A stretch of 64,000 nucleotides of DNA from positions 62,362,019 through 62,426,018 of the forward strand of contig JALGQZ010000005.1 in assembly GCA_023105745.1 (NCBI GenBank), given 5' to 3'. Source of the DNA: Austropuccinia psidii. Its lineage: Eukaryota > Basidiomycota > Pucciniomycetes > Pucciniales > Sphaerophragmiaceae. The notes under the pieces were generated by a model. That model was given only the letters and a program-made list of their open reading frames with translations, was not told the DNA's origin and searched no databases. Every line of letters starts with the position of its first letter. Positions within the stretch are counted from its first letter, which is position 1. Below are positions 24,587 to 34,463 of the stretch, piece by piece. Position numbers and translations under genes: made by a program.

Positions 24587-26802
24587 TTTGTAGGTGTTCC
24601 ATGAATGAATCCCATCCCTCTATTTGGGGTTACCAGGAATGTTTGTGCATTCTGTGTGTGCTTACAGAGCTCTTTGTCTGTTGTTATTTGTGGTATTCCT
24701 GAATCCAATTCAATGTCTTGTATGTCAAGTGAACTTTCTTCATTGCATTCCACTATGTATTCTTCCATGGTATCAGGTTCACTTTGTGATTCTGCTCTCA
24801 TACCATTTCCCATGCTGTCAGAATCAGATTTTTCACCTATTTGTTCTTCTTCTGATTCTTCATCAATTGCATATATTTTCTTTTTTGGTTTTGTGCAATT
24901 GTTGGCATAGTGGTCTGGTGATCCACAGTTGTGGCACACATATTTCTTTTTTGGGGTTTCTTTCCCTTTTTCTTTGTTTGTCTCTTTAACTTCAGACCTC
25001 TTGTCTTTGAAGTTTGGTTTATAGGATGTGTACCTTCCTATGGAGGTTTTCTTTCTCACATCTTGTATGACATTTGCTATGTCATCAATGCTGCTGATGT
25101 TGTTGCATCTGCATTTGACTGCATGTTCTAGATCTCCTGGCAATTTTGTCAGGAGTTTATGGTTTCTCAATTCTATTGTCATATTGGGATCAATAGCTTT
25201 TAGCATCTTTGTTTGTTTGAGGCACCATTCATAAGGGTCTTTTTCTGTGGAGTATCTATCACTTTCAAAGGACTTGGTCTTTTGCCAGATCCAACTACCA
25301 TTGCTATAATTTTGTATAATCTGGTTCCTCCACCATGGCAAGCTTTTCCTGCCATGTATTTCTTTCATCTCAGTATACCATATGTTTGGATGGCCTCTGA
25401 ATGCTGTGTTAAGTCTTGTTGAGATCCAGTAGTCTGGTATCTTTGGGACATCAACAAAGAGTCCATCAATATAGTCAATCATCTCCATATGGTCATATTC
25501 CCCAATTCCTGAGAACTTTGGCCAGTTTGTTACTTCTGGTAACTGTTTTAGTGCCTGTTTCTCTGAATAGTTGAGATTTTCCCCATCTTGGTACACTGAC
25601 TCTGATCTTAACTTTGGAATCTGATATTCAGGTTCCTGGTCATAGTCTTTATCCTCTTCCTTCAATTTTGTAGAGGTAGTAGGCTGACCTTGTGTTGGAG
25701 GGTATTGATTGTCTTCCCTGTCATAGAGGTAATCAATTTCTTTGTCAAGGTTATCCTGTTGCTGCTGGATATTCCTCAGATCCCTCCTCACAGTTTGTTG
25801 TTCTTCTAGAATTGAATTCAACTGTCTGTTAGTTTTTTCAAATTCTGTCCAAATTTTGGCCAGATTTGTATTTAAGTCTTTAATGACTGTTGCTTGGAAA
25901 GCATTTTCTTCTTTCAATGTTTCCACTTCTGTCCTCATTTTTCCTGAGGTTTCATATGTCCAATCCATGAATTGGGCCAATTTGGTCCATGTGAATTTGT
26001 TTTCAAACTCATGAGTGTGGATTGTATTTTCAGTCATTAATTCTGGGTCTATTGAGTCAGAACTATCAAAACTATTTGTAGGTACAACTATTTCTTGTTT
26101 TTGTGTACTTCTTGGACTAAGTCCATCAGCTTTTTCATCAATGGGTCTGCTTCTTTCTTCCTCTGGTTGAAAGAAGTTCTGTTTTTCCCTTGGGCTCCTT
26201 TTCTCCTGTTGGAAACTACCTGGAAGGGTTGGGGAGTCTTGGATGAAGTTTCCTTTGGCTTGTAGGGCCTGGAACTGCTGGATTGTTGTGGGGAAGATGG
26301 GACTTCTCCTTCCATTTCTGGGGGTACCTGAATCTGACTGGGCTCTTCCTTGTGCCAAGATCTCTCTATGGCTTGTATGGCTGCCTGGTTCTCTTTGATT
26401 CTGGTTGCTCTTTCTTCTAAGAGTTTGAAATTCTTGTTGGGATTCCAACCTTGCATTTCTGTCATAAGTTCCATCCAAGCCATTTGCTTGAGACAGATCT
26501 TCTGGGTTGTTATCCCCACTTCTGCCCATGATGCTGCCATAGTGAACATTTTGTTGTCCATGCTCCATGTGAAGAGGTCTCTCAAGAGTTTGTGTATTTG
26601 GAGGACCTGTTCTGCATCTGTCCAATCTCCTGGTTGGACTTCTGGGTTGAATTTGATTTGGAACAAGGCCTTGGGCAGGAGTTCCCTGATGGTAAGTCCT
26701 TTGCTGGTCATTTGCTCCAGTTCTTCTTCCTCTGTGTCTTCTTGGCCAGTGTTCTGGTTGATTTCTTGGGAATCCAAGATCTCTAAGAAGTGGAGGTGTC
26801 AT
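24583..26802 (-). CDS. gag: Element B gag with zinc knuckle
   Basis: The open frame begins formally at a GTG (26808), but the first ATG is at 26802 ([12 protein letters not shown]), giving about 739 residues. The first 240 residues or so are rich in R, P, Q, G and S and overlap the ORF0 frame. Then come a coiled-coil-prone stretch (about 255-355, [13 protein letters not shown] and [20 protein letters not shown]), a capsid-like core with conserved Trp ([35 protein letters not shown]), the CCHC zinc knuckle [14 protein letters not shown] near residue 623 and an acidic tail. It ends at TGA 24583-24585 just before protease coding begins in the -1 frame. The ATG lies inside the ORF0 intron, so only unspliced RNA would encode this N-terminus. 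Confidence 0.82.
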   Translation of the reverse strand: MTPPLLRDLGFPRNQPEHWPRRHRGRRTGANDQQRTYHQGTPAQGLVPNQIQPRSPTRRLDRCRTGPPNTQTLERPLHMEHGQQNVHYGSIMGRSGDNNPEDLSQANGLDGTYDRNARLESQQEFQTLRRKSNQNQREPGSHTSHREILAQGRAQSDSGTPRNGRRSPIFPTTIQQFQALQAKGNFIQDSPTLPGSFQQEKRSPREKQNFFQPEEERSRPIDEKADGLSPRSTQKQEIVVPTNSFDSSDSIDPELMTENTIHTHEFENKFTWTKLAQFMDWTYETSGKMRTEVETLKEENAFQATVIKDLNTNLAKIWTEFEKTNRQLNSILEEQQTVRRDLRNIQQQQDNLDKEIDYLYDREDNQYPPTQGQPTTSTKLKEEDKDYDQEPEYQIPKLRSESVYQDGENLNYSEKQALKQLPEVTNWPKFSGIGEYDHMEMIDYIDGLFVDVPKIPDYWISTRLNTAFRGHPNIWYTEMKEIHGRKSLPWWRNQIIQNYSNGSWIWQKTKSFESDRYSTEKDPYEWCLKQTKMLKAIDPNMTIELRNHKLLTKLPGDLEHAVKCRCNNISSIDDIANVIQDVRKKTSIGRYTSYKPNFKDKRSEVKETNKEKGKETPKKKYVCHNCGSPDHYANNCTKPKKKIYAIDEESEEEQIGEKSDSDSMGNGMRAESQSEPDTMEEYIVECNEESSLDIQDIELDSGIPQITTDKELCKHTQNAQTFLVTPNRGMGFIHGTPTN

Positions 26803-27175
26803 GTTCACAATGTTAGAAAATGACAGACAATAAAAAATGTTGTATTTTTCAAGGTTTATTTACCTTTAGCAGGCCCTTGTACAAATTTATGGTCTATACT
26901 CTTTGGCAATTTGCCTTTAGAGTTTACAACTGGATTGATGACAGTGATTTTCTGTTTCTCAATCTGTTTTGGTGATCCAACTGGTTTTGTTGGAGCTTTT
27001 CTGGGTTTTTTGGCCCTTGGCACGGCTATTGGTGTCCAATCTTTTGAGTTGATTGTCACTTCACTGTGTCTTTTCTGCTTGCCCTTGGTTTTTGGCAGCA
27101 CCTCTCTGTCTTCTGAGGCTGTCACAGATGGATTTCCTTGTGACTGGGTTTCTAATGGAATATAGTCTTTTTCCA
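26088..27175 (-). CDS. Element B ORF0: spliced frame overlapping gag
   Basis: Two minus-strand open blocks join across a candidate 81-nt intron: exon 27175-26864 and exon 26782-26088. The donor is AAAG|GTAAAT, the acceptor CTTCTTAG|AG, with the branch-like word CTAAC about 30 nt upstream of the acceptor. The junction is phase 1 and gives about 335 residues with the start discussed below. The second exon is protein-like ([36 protein letters not shown]) and then basic, whereas the overlapping gag frame is low-complexity. Element C has a homologous frame with the same intron phase, a Trp about 26 residues before GW(N/S)P and a similar C-terminal helix. The first exon starts right after an AG with TG, so the start ATG would be completed by A from an upstream exon (candidate donor A|GTAAGT at 27940/27939). 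The function is unknown. The splice model is an inference. Confidence 0.6.
26783..26863 (-). other. Candidate intron in element B ORF0
   Basis: An 81-nt interval in the typical fungal size range, with donor GTAAAT, branch-like CTAAC (26812-26816) and acceptor TTAG. If it is retained, the ORF0 frame stops at TAA just inside it. It contains the gag ATG at 26802. Confidence 0.6.
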
Positions 27176-28015
27176 CTATTCAGAAAAGATATTTCAGATT
27201 GTGTATCAGTATTTTATGATAAAACAAAATGATTATATTCAATTCTACTGTTATTTTTCGAAATCTTTGAGGTTTTTTTATGTTTTTTTTTTGTTTTTTT
27301 TTACTATTTTTATATGTTTTTTATTGAAAAATAACAGTTTTTGAGTTTTTCACTTATGTTTTATAAGTGAAAACTGTAATATCCAAGTGTTTTGTGAATG
27401 ATTCACTTGGATATTATTGTGTTTTTATATAAACACGTCAAATTTATTAAATTATAATAAATTTGATTTGTTATTATAAATATTATAAATAATATTTATT
27501 ATAACACTTGATATTGATTAAAAATATCAATTAATTACAAGTTGTCACGTCAATTTGAGTGATATCTTGTTTTAAAGGAAATATTTAATTAAAATATTCC
27601 TTAAAAATAATAAAAAATTATTTTATTATTTAATATTTATTAATTATTTATTAATAAATTGTTTCTATATTAATTTTCACGCACTTTGGTGAAAAATAAT
27701 AGTAAAATGAATAATATACTGTTTGTATATTATTATTTTTATTGAAATTTGAATAATACTGTTGTATTATTATCAAATTTCGTGGAAATTATTGCAATAT
27801 AATAAAAAAGAGGATATGTACTCTTACTCTCAACAAAAAATATTTATAATATATATTTTTTGGAGGAAAAATTTGTATATATAGTATATGATTCTAAAAA
27901 ATAATGATAAAAATAAAAAAAGTTCGAAATTTTACTTACTGTTAGTAAAATACCTTTTAAATGACTGAATTTTACGCCTAATTCAGCTCAAACATGTCCA
28001 ATAAGGTTGAAAAAC
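27176..28015 (-). other. Element B leader: candidate intron 1 and hairpins
   Basis: This noncoding AT-rich leader lies between the primer-binding-like site and ORF0. A GTAAGT donor preceded by CTAACA lies at 27939 (minus strand) and the acceptor CTGAATAG at 27176, with CTGAT as a branch-like word near 27205. Joining them would produce CTAAC|ATG|G. The leader also holds strong inverted repeats: 11-bp arms at 27347-27357 / 27363-27373, 12-bp arms at 27378-27389 / 27404-27415, and TTGATATT / AATATCAA near 27510-27530. Confidence 0.5.
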
Positions 28016-28034
28016 CACGGCCAGGCCCCCAAAA
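28016..28034 (-). other. Element B primer-binding-like site
   Basis: On the minus strand the sequence TTTTGGGGGCCTGGCCGTG directly follows the 5' LTR terminus CTGACA. The 18-nt core TTTGGGGGCCTGGCCGTG is identical next to the element C LTRs. The position is that of a primer binding site. I cannot match it to a specific tRNA 3' end with confidence. Confidence 0.65.
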
Positions 28035-29536
28035 TGTCAGGGTGAGTCTATGTAGTAGCTTAAAAATAGCAAATACAGGCTAGTACTATGACTGTGACAC
28101 GTCAAAATAAATAAAAAATGAAACCTTCAGGTCCTACTGCTACGTGGTAACAGTGGTGATGAGTCTATTGAGGACCTGGGTTGCAATGCTCTAATATCTT
28201 TGACTGTAAAGAAACACTAAAATAATTATATTTTAATTATATCTCTAATAATTCTAAGGACACTACTGATGAATAAAAGTCTTGTCATGTAAGAATATTG
28301 GTAAGGTAAGATAAGATAAGGGGTTTTCAAGGGAAAAACCCTTCTTTTTATATCTTTCAAGACTGTCAAGAGTTATTAACTCTTCACACGTCAGAGGAGT
28401 GAAAATTTTCACTCCAGTGGTCAGTCTGTGGTTCTGGATCCTCAATTCTGACGTCAATATAGACAGAATTGTGGTTTTGGAACCACAAATGATCATTCTG
28501 GATCAATACAGGGTGAAAAAACTGTTCACCTGCCACGTCAGCACTTGGGTGACGTTGTTCTGGTGTCTGTATGATCAATATTAGTCATTCTGGGCGGGTT
28601 TAAGCTTTAAACAACCATTATTTTAAGTATCAAGACTGTACTGGTTGGTACAGGTTTGGTACAGACCAGTATTGGTCAAAATACTTCCAACCAAGATATC
28701 TCAGTCAGTTTTTGAGATATCAAGAACCCAAGAGCACAGAATTGAAGGGCTTAATGAGCTCTTCAATTTGGTATGCTTCATGTTTACCCTTCTTGCAAAT
28801 AGAAAAAGTTATAAGGGTTTTAAGTTTTTGGATGTAATTTTGTACATCAGTATGAGGCTTCAAAAACTTCCATGCTAGATATCTTCTTCAATTTGGAAGA
28901 TATCTGTAATCTGATGGTACAGTTTTGTAGGGCTTGATTAGCTCTACAGTTTGGTATATTAAACTGTACAGTTGTATGAGTGTATGCCAAAGATACAGGG
29001 GTTTGTTTATTTTCTTATTTTCAGAATATCTGTATTTTGGTTATTAAACCTTTGAACCAAGATCCCTCAGTCAATTTAAGAGATACAGAGGTCTAAGGTG
29101 TCTCAAATTAAAGCTCTTGTTGAGATCTTTAATTTGGTTATACTTTTGTACAGTTTTGTACAAGCCCTCTTTGACTTTCAGGGGGACTTGGTTTTGAAAA
29201 TGAGGTTGTATGGTATCTCCAGTTGTAGTGGTGTTACACAAACATGGATGATATCACTGTGTAGCTCTCTATGTGAGCTTTAAGAAAAATACCATTTTGG
29301 TATAGGATAACTTAAATATGCATAAGTTATATGAGAGGTGAAAATAAGGGTTTTGACTTGTTTATTCTCCTCTAGGTTTCCTTATTCTGTTTGGATAAGG
29401 TTGGTGTTTAATGTAAGAGGATTGTTTTCTCTTAATTATTACCTGTATTGACTATATTTGTTCAATACTTGTCATACCATTATTTATGGTATGTTGGATG
29501 TCATGCTAGTGCTCTGTTTTGAGTCACAGGTTGACA
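28035..29536 (-). repeat. Element B 5' LTR
   Basis: A 1,502-bp LTR from TGTCAGGG to GTCACAGGTTGACA in plus-strand order, the 5' LTR of the minus-strand element. Compared with 19416-20917 I count about 21 substitutions and no indels by eye, most of them in the second half. Confidence 0.95.
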
Positions 29537-29541
29537 GGAAT
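29537..29541. repeat. Target-site duplication of element B (right), GGAAT
   Basis: Second copy of GGAAT, directly after the LTR terminus TTGACA. It matches 19411-19415. Confidence 0.95.
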
Positions 29542-30724
29542 GGCATGACTCAATTCCTCAAGGATTATGTCTCATCCTGTCAACAGTGTTCAAGAAACAA
29601 GAATATCCACAAAAGAAGTTTGGACTCCTCAAACCTCTTCCAATTCCAAATGGTCCTTGGATTTGTCTTTCAATGGACTTCATCATTCAACTGCCACTGT
29701 CCAACTCTTTTTACTCAACCCTTGTCATAGTGGACAGATTCTCAAAAATGGCGTTTTTTATTGCAACAATGTCTTCAATCAATTCACTAGATTTGGCCCA
29801 TTTATTCATCAAGAATCTCTTTTCTAAGCATGGCCTCCCTTCAAGCATTGTCAGTGATAGAGGTTCCCTTTTTGTTTTTTCCTTTTGGAACAATCTTTGT
29901 CAGCAGCTCAAGATTTCAAGAGACTTGTCAACTGCTTACCATCCAGAAACTGAAGGAAAGACAGAGAGGGTAAATCAGTACTAGAACAGTATCTTTGGAT
30001 GTATGTCAGTTATTATCAAGATGATTGGAAAACCTGGCTCCCTCTGGCTGAATTTGCCTACCATAATTCTGATCACTCTTCAACCAAGCAATCGCCGTTT
30101 TTCACTGTTTATGGAAGATATCCAGAATTTGACTCAGTTTACATCACTCAAGATACTCCTGCTGGAAAGTTATCAACAAAAATCCAATCAGTACAGCAAG
30201 ATGTGAAGAGAGAACTTGAAGTTGCCATAAAGCGGTTTAAGAGGTATGCCAAAAAAGTAGAGCAAGTCCACCTGTTTTCAATCCTGGTGACATGGTATGG
30301 CTTTCTTCCAAGAACATCAAATCAACCAGACCCACCAAAAACTGTCTGAAAGATGGTTGGGTCCTTTTCCAATCTTGAAGAAAGTCAGTGCTCATGCTTA
30401 CCACCTCAATGGAAATACACCCACCCAGTCTTCCATATTTCCCTTCTGGAACCAGTCAAGACATTGACAATCCCAAATTGGCATCAAGAGCCTCCTCCAC
30501 CAATTACCATTGAAGAAGAAGAAGAATGGGAAGTCTCTCAAGTACTGGATTCAAAGCTCAAGAGGAGAAAATTATGGTATCTGGTGGAATGGAAAGGTTT
30601 CAGTCAAGACCCAGAAAGATCCACTTGGGAACCAGCCAAAAACCTCAAGAATTGTCCTGATCTTGTCCAAGATTTCCATTCTTTGTATCCTGAAAAGCCA
30701 GGACCCAGTTCTGGAAAAGCTTGA
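29542..30724 (+). pseudogene. Element A pol part 2: integrase core and chromodomain
   Basis: This continues A's integrase beyond the B insertion: the rest of the HHCC zinc-binding domain (VSSCQQCSRNK), then after a frameshift near 29610 the core with SMDFI, SDRGSLF and [13 protein letters not shown], giving the D-D-E triad. A frameshift near 29975 and a TGA at 30347 follow. The frame then enters a chromodomain (WEVSQVLDSKLKRRKLWYL, then VEWKGFSQDPERSTWEP) and ends at 30724. The chromodomain aromatic residues look conserved. With at least two frameshifts and one stop, this half is also dead. Confidence 0.88.
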
Positions 30725-31141
30725 TCTTTTATGGTGCTTGGTGGGGAGAGGAATTACCAAAAGTAATTCCCACTCCTGATATGCACCTTTAGGGGTATTC
30801 TACTCTTTTCTGTTGTAAGAATCACCTTGGCCACTCTGTGAGCACCTTGCAATTTGGACACAGATCCTCTGGCCTGGCATATCTTTTTAAGTTTCTTTTC
30901 TTGTAACTCTTAATTCCAAAATCTTTACGCCAAATCATCTCTTCAGCATTTTCAAAACCAAATTTCAAGAGAAGACCAAGTTAACCACAATTCATATGCC
31001 AACACTTTTATCAGTTCAAAAACTTTCTTTTCAATATTCAAATACCACTGGAATCCCTACATCAAATCCATCTCAATAACCTCAACAGGCTTCTACCTTA
31101 TCTTGGTGCTCAGGAGCTCACCATTTAAGGTAGGGGGGCAC
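30725..31141 (+). other. Element A 3' untranslated region and polypurine tract
   Basis: No gene is present. The last bases, AAGGTAGGGGGGCAC (31127-31141), form the polypurine tract immediately before the 3' LTR terminus TGTCACAAC. Confidence 0.7.
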
Positions 31142-31280
31142 TGTCACAACGAGAAAGATTGAACCTGCTCCATGGGTGTTGCGGCAATTCTAACCTGGAA
31201 CAAAGTTGGGGCCAATTGGCCACACCATATCATTCATGACCAATTGGTCCCCTGTGGTGCTCTATGGCCATTAGGCCATT
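31142..31280 (+). repeat. Element A 3' LTR, truncated
   Basis: The first 139 bp match the 5' LTR start at 13234 with scattered differences (for example AACCACAAAG versus AACGAGAAAG). After CCATTAGGCCAT the sequences part completely. No TGTGACA terminus follows, so most of the 3' LTR has been lost. Confidence 0.85.
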
Positions 31281-31623
31281 CACCAGGGCAAATCTTGCGT
31301 CAATTATCAGCAATTGACTTCATGTCGCACCGCGGTCAATATAAAATCCTGCTTCAGTCGTGTTAGTGTCACTTTATAGTCACTGGATTTAGTGGGTCAC
31401 GTGACGTCAGCATCAAGACAACATCAATTGTCACATGTGTCACATGAGAATTTCACTCAAAACCCAAACCCATTTCAATGCTATTTGCAATGTTTGGGTA
31501 ATTTCACCTCATTGGCTTGCGCATCCCCACCTAATCTGCCCCGACGCTTTGCATGCTTACGCGCCCGCACCGCCCTCCAGATGAGACTCCAACACTGCCC
31601 CCCCATCTCCGTCCTCACCACTC
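31281..31623. other. GC-richer flank, no gene seen
   Basis: This stretch has more CpG than its surroundings, including a GTCACGTGACGTCAGC word near 31398. I see no gene or LTR boundary in it. Confidence 0.4.
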
Positions 31624-32285
31624 CCGCCCTTACCATCTTTATGCTCACATGGTGCCCTCCCAACATGCCTCCAACACCGCTAGCCATCCTTACGCTTGTG
31701 TATTTCCCTCCTGACATGCTCCTTACATTGCTTACCATCCTTACACTTGTGGAGTGCCCTCCCAACATGCTCCCAACACCACCTATCCTTACGCTTGTGT
31801 AGTGCCCTCCCGATATGCTCCCAACACTGCTTACCATCCTTACGCTTGCGGAGTGCCCTCCCGACATGCTCCCAACACTGCTTACCATCCTTACGCTTGC
31901 GGAGTGCCCTCCCAACATGCTCCCAACACTCCTTACCATCCTTACGCTTGCGGAGTGCCTCCCCAACATGCTCCCGACACTGCTTACCATCCTTACGCTC
32001 GCGGAGTGCACTCCCAACATGCTCCCGACACTGGTTACCATCCTTACGCTCGCGGAGTGCACTACTGACACTTCTTACCATCCTTACGCCCGTGGAGTGC
32101 CCTCCCGACACTGCTTACCATCCTTACGCTTGCAGAGTGCACTCCCAACATACTCTCGACACGACTTATCCTTACGCTTGTGTAGTGCCCTCCCAACATG
32201 CTCCCAACACCACTTATCCTTACGCTCACGGAGTTCCTCCCAACATGCTCCCGACACAACTTATCCTTACGCTTCCGTACTACAT
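31624..32285. repeat. 51-bp GC-rich minisatellite
   Basis: About 13 degenerate tandem units whose core reads CTTACCATCCTTACGCTTGC, then GGAGTGCCCTCC and CGACATGCTCCCAACA. Central units are exactly 51 bp apart (for example 31801 and 31852); some outer units are shortened by a few bases. Because 51 is a multiple of 3, long repetitive frames open on both strands; I treat them as by-products and not genes. Confidence 0.9.
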
Positions 32286-32398
32286 CCATAGTGTACGGTG
32301 GCTTGTTGGCGTACACGATGAACGCAATCGCCGAAATATGCTGAGTGGCCTTCCCTGCCAACAGGACCTAAGGGGAAATTGGTCAGTATATTCACAAT

Positions 32399-32403
32399 GT
32401 TGT
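32399..32403. repeat. Target-site duplication of the C array (left), GTTGT
   Basis: GTTGT directly precedes the first C LTR terminus TGTAAGATG and is repeated at 59727-59731 after the last LTR terminus CTCACA. Confidence 0.92.
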
Positions 32404-34322
32404 TGTAAGATGTGACTATGAAACTGATGATAATATTACTATTAATCAACAGTACTATGTCTGTTCTTATGAAATATAATAATAAAAAATTATTATAACC
32501 ACAATTAAATAATTATAAAATTATTTCTTTCACGTGTTATACACTACTAGTGATTATAACAGTGAGCAGTAATTGTCTACAAGAATCAATTACAAGAAGA
32601 ATTTAATAAAAAACTTCTTTTATTAAAATAATAAAATTATTTTAATATATAATTATCTTTTACAAGAATAATTATAAGATAATTCTTGAAGAAAACTATT
32701 ACTAGAGAAAAACTTTAAGAATTAAAGATAAAAGACTCACTAATACTCCAAAGAACTTATTGATAATAAAAGTAGAGAAATTTGACGTGGAATTGTGGAT
32801 TTAAGGGATCAAAAGGATTTATAACAGTATTACAACAATATATAGTTGGATTCTATGATTTCACGTCTTTCTGATTGATTCTGAAAGAATTAAAACACTT
32901 AAGAATAGTTGAACTAATACTTACTTGTTGGTAATAAAGATTTAATAAATTTATAAGATGATGATACGGAAAAAACAGCAAGAAGAGGCTTCTTTTAAGT
33001 CAATAACAGCTCACAGAGGCGTGCCATGGAGCAAACTGAAAAACCAGTGAGTGAGAAAACAATAAACCTTTTTGGATTATTGATTGCATCATCTGTTGTC
33101 ATGTAAGATTATCATAATTACTTAATTGATGCTTTTACGTGACTACCAACCCCAATATGGTTAAGAATAAAAGGAGTAACACTTGTAAATCTTCTTTTAT
33201 TCTAAAATAATCATTGATTTCTCAAAGTTATCAATGTTATTGCCAATTTCATCACAGGTTGTAATTACTGTGAATTTTTGAAGATTCAGTGTTTCACGTA
33301 GAATATCCAAAAATGGACTGTAAGTAAAACTTTTAATTTTACTAGTAAAACTGTAATTCCTTTTGGTTGTACCATAGATAATACAGTTCTCCTTTAATCC
33401 TGAAAGTTTCAGAAGGATTCATTAAGAATTGTATTTTTAATGAATTTTTGAAGGTTTTACCTCATTTCTACGTAGAATTGCAAATAGCAGTGTTTTGCTG
33501 GTTGCTATGAGGTAAATCAATGAATATGGGTCCCAAAAGGGTTTTAATTACTCTTTTGGGGTTTATCCATGGAAAGTCATTAGTAATTGACATGGTTACA
33601 GGAGTGTAAGTAGCTCATTACCTCCTTGGCACGTCAAAATAGCAGGTTATTTGCTATTTTCTGATGTTTTACAGTAGTTGCAACTTGGTAACCAAGTTCC
33701 CAAAGAGTTTTAGTTTACCAATTGGGCCAAGATGAGCCATGGATCCAAGCTCTGGAGCTATCCACGCCTCTGAGGCCTCAGAAGTTGGGTACCCTGGCTC
33801 TCTTTGATGTCTTTTGTCCCCCTTGCCTATTTTTTACGTCAAAATAGTAATTTAAGCTTAAAGTGAGATATCCACTATGGGTGTACCAAAAGTCCATGTA
33901 AGAATACCATGATATTAAGTGCTCAAAACATGCATAACACTATTCTTAGTGTATATGTAACATGGGATTTCTCACTTTCCCATTATTTTGGCTAAAAATC
34001 AAGAAAAACAAAAATTTTCACGGATCTTTTATGTGGTATTAATGATGTGGTATTGAAGTATTTTCCATTTTACCACCTCAAATACTTAAATTGAGCTTAT
34101 TCACTCTATGGAGCTACCCTAGGTGAATTTTTGTGTAGAATCCAAATCTGGTCTTAAATCCATGGATTTACTTACTCAATAAAAAGTTATTCATCTTTTT
34201 CTGAAATTGAAAATGATGAATTTTGGATATATGCATGACTTATGAGTTGTGCATAATTCAAAATCTCTTTTTAAGATAATTGTGGCCTATTTGGGTATGT
34301 AAAATATACCTCAAGGCTCACA
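32404..34322 (-). repeat. Element C LTR1 (3' end of array in sense)
   Basis: This runs from TGTAAGATGTGACTATG to CAAGGCTCACA in plus-strand order. It has T at 32555 where LTR2, LTR3 and LTR4 have C. The polypurine tract GGTGGGAGGGAA (minus strand) lies next to it at 34323-34334. Confidence 0.95.
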
Positions 34323-34463
34323 TTCCCTCCCACCAAAAAATAAAATTGTATTACAATTTTATTAGTGATAAAAGAATAAGGCCCAAAAAGGGGGTTAATG
34401 TCCACTGTCCAACCTCTTCGCATTACTCAGATCAAGTAATTTAAAGCACATTTATAGACATAT
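34323..34463 (-). other. Element C polypurine tract and 3' UTR, copy 1
   Basis: The minus-strand purine run GGTGGGAGGGAA (34323-34334) abuts the LTR terminus TGTGAGCC. The rest is a short untranslated stretch after the integrase frame. The same tract follows LTR2 (42791) and LTR3 (51259). Confidence 0.8.

Larger units (their letters stand above)
19416..29536 (-). mobile_element. Element B: near-complete Ty3/Gypsy element nested in A
   Basis: This is a 10,121-bp minus-strand element with two 1,502-bp LTRs, a polypurine tract, a single long pol frame, a gag frame with zinc knuckle, an overlapping spliced frame (ORF0) and a primer-binding-like site. It inserted into the integrase of element A with the duplication GGAAT; removing B and one GGAAT restores A's reading through His-Trp-Asn-Gly-Met-Thr. 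By eye the LTRs differ at about 21 positions, so the insertion is not recent. Gag and pol are free of internal stops, but they lie in different frames. Confidence 0.95.
13234..31280 (+). mobile_element. Element A: degenerate Ty3/Gypsy chromovirus
   Basis: Element A is a plus-strand LTR retrotransposon. It has a 5' LTR (13234-14848), a leader, a gag frame, a protease-RT-RNase H-integrase-chromodomain frame and a truncated 3' LTR (31142-31280) preceded by a purine-rich tract. The C-terminal chromodomain places it among chromoviruses, which use that domain to target chromatin. It is inactive: gag has at least four in-frame stops, pol has stops and several frameshifts, an RNase H residue is substituted, and element B splits the integrase. 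The 5' flank is ATGGT; no matching right-hand duplication is visible because the 3' LTR is cut short. Confidence 0.9.

Noticed and set aside
31481..32415. Long open frames on both strands across the minisatellite
   Set aside because: The 51-bp period is a multiple of three, so several frames stay open together. Nothing favours one as a gene.
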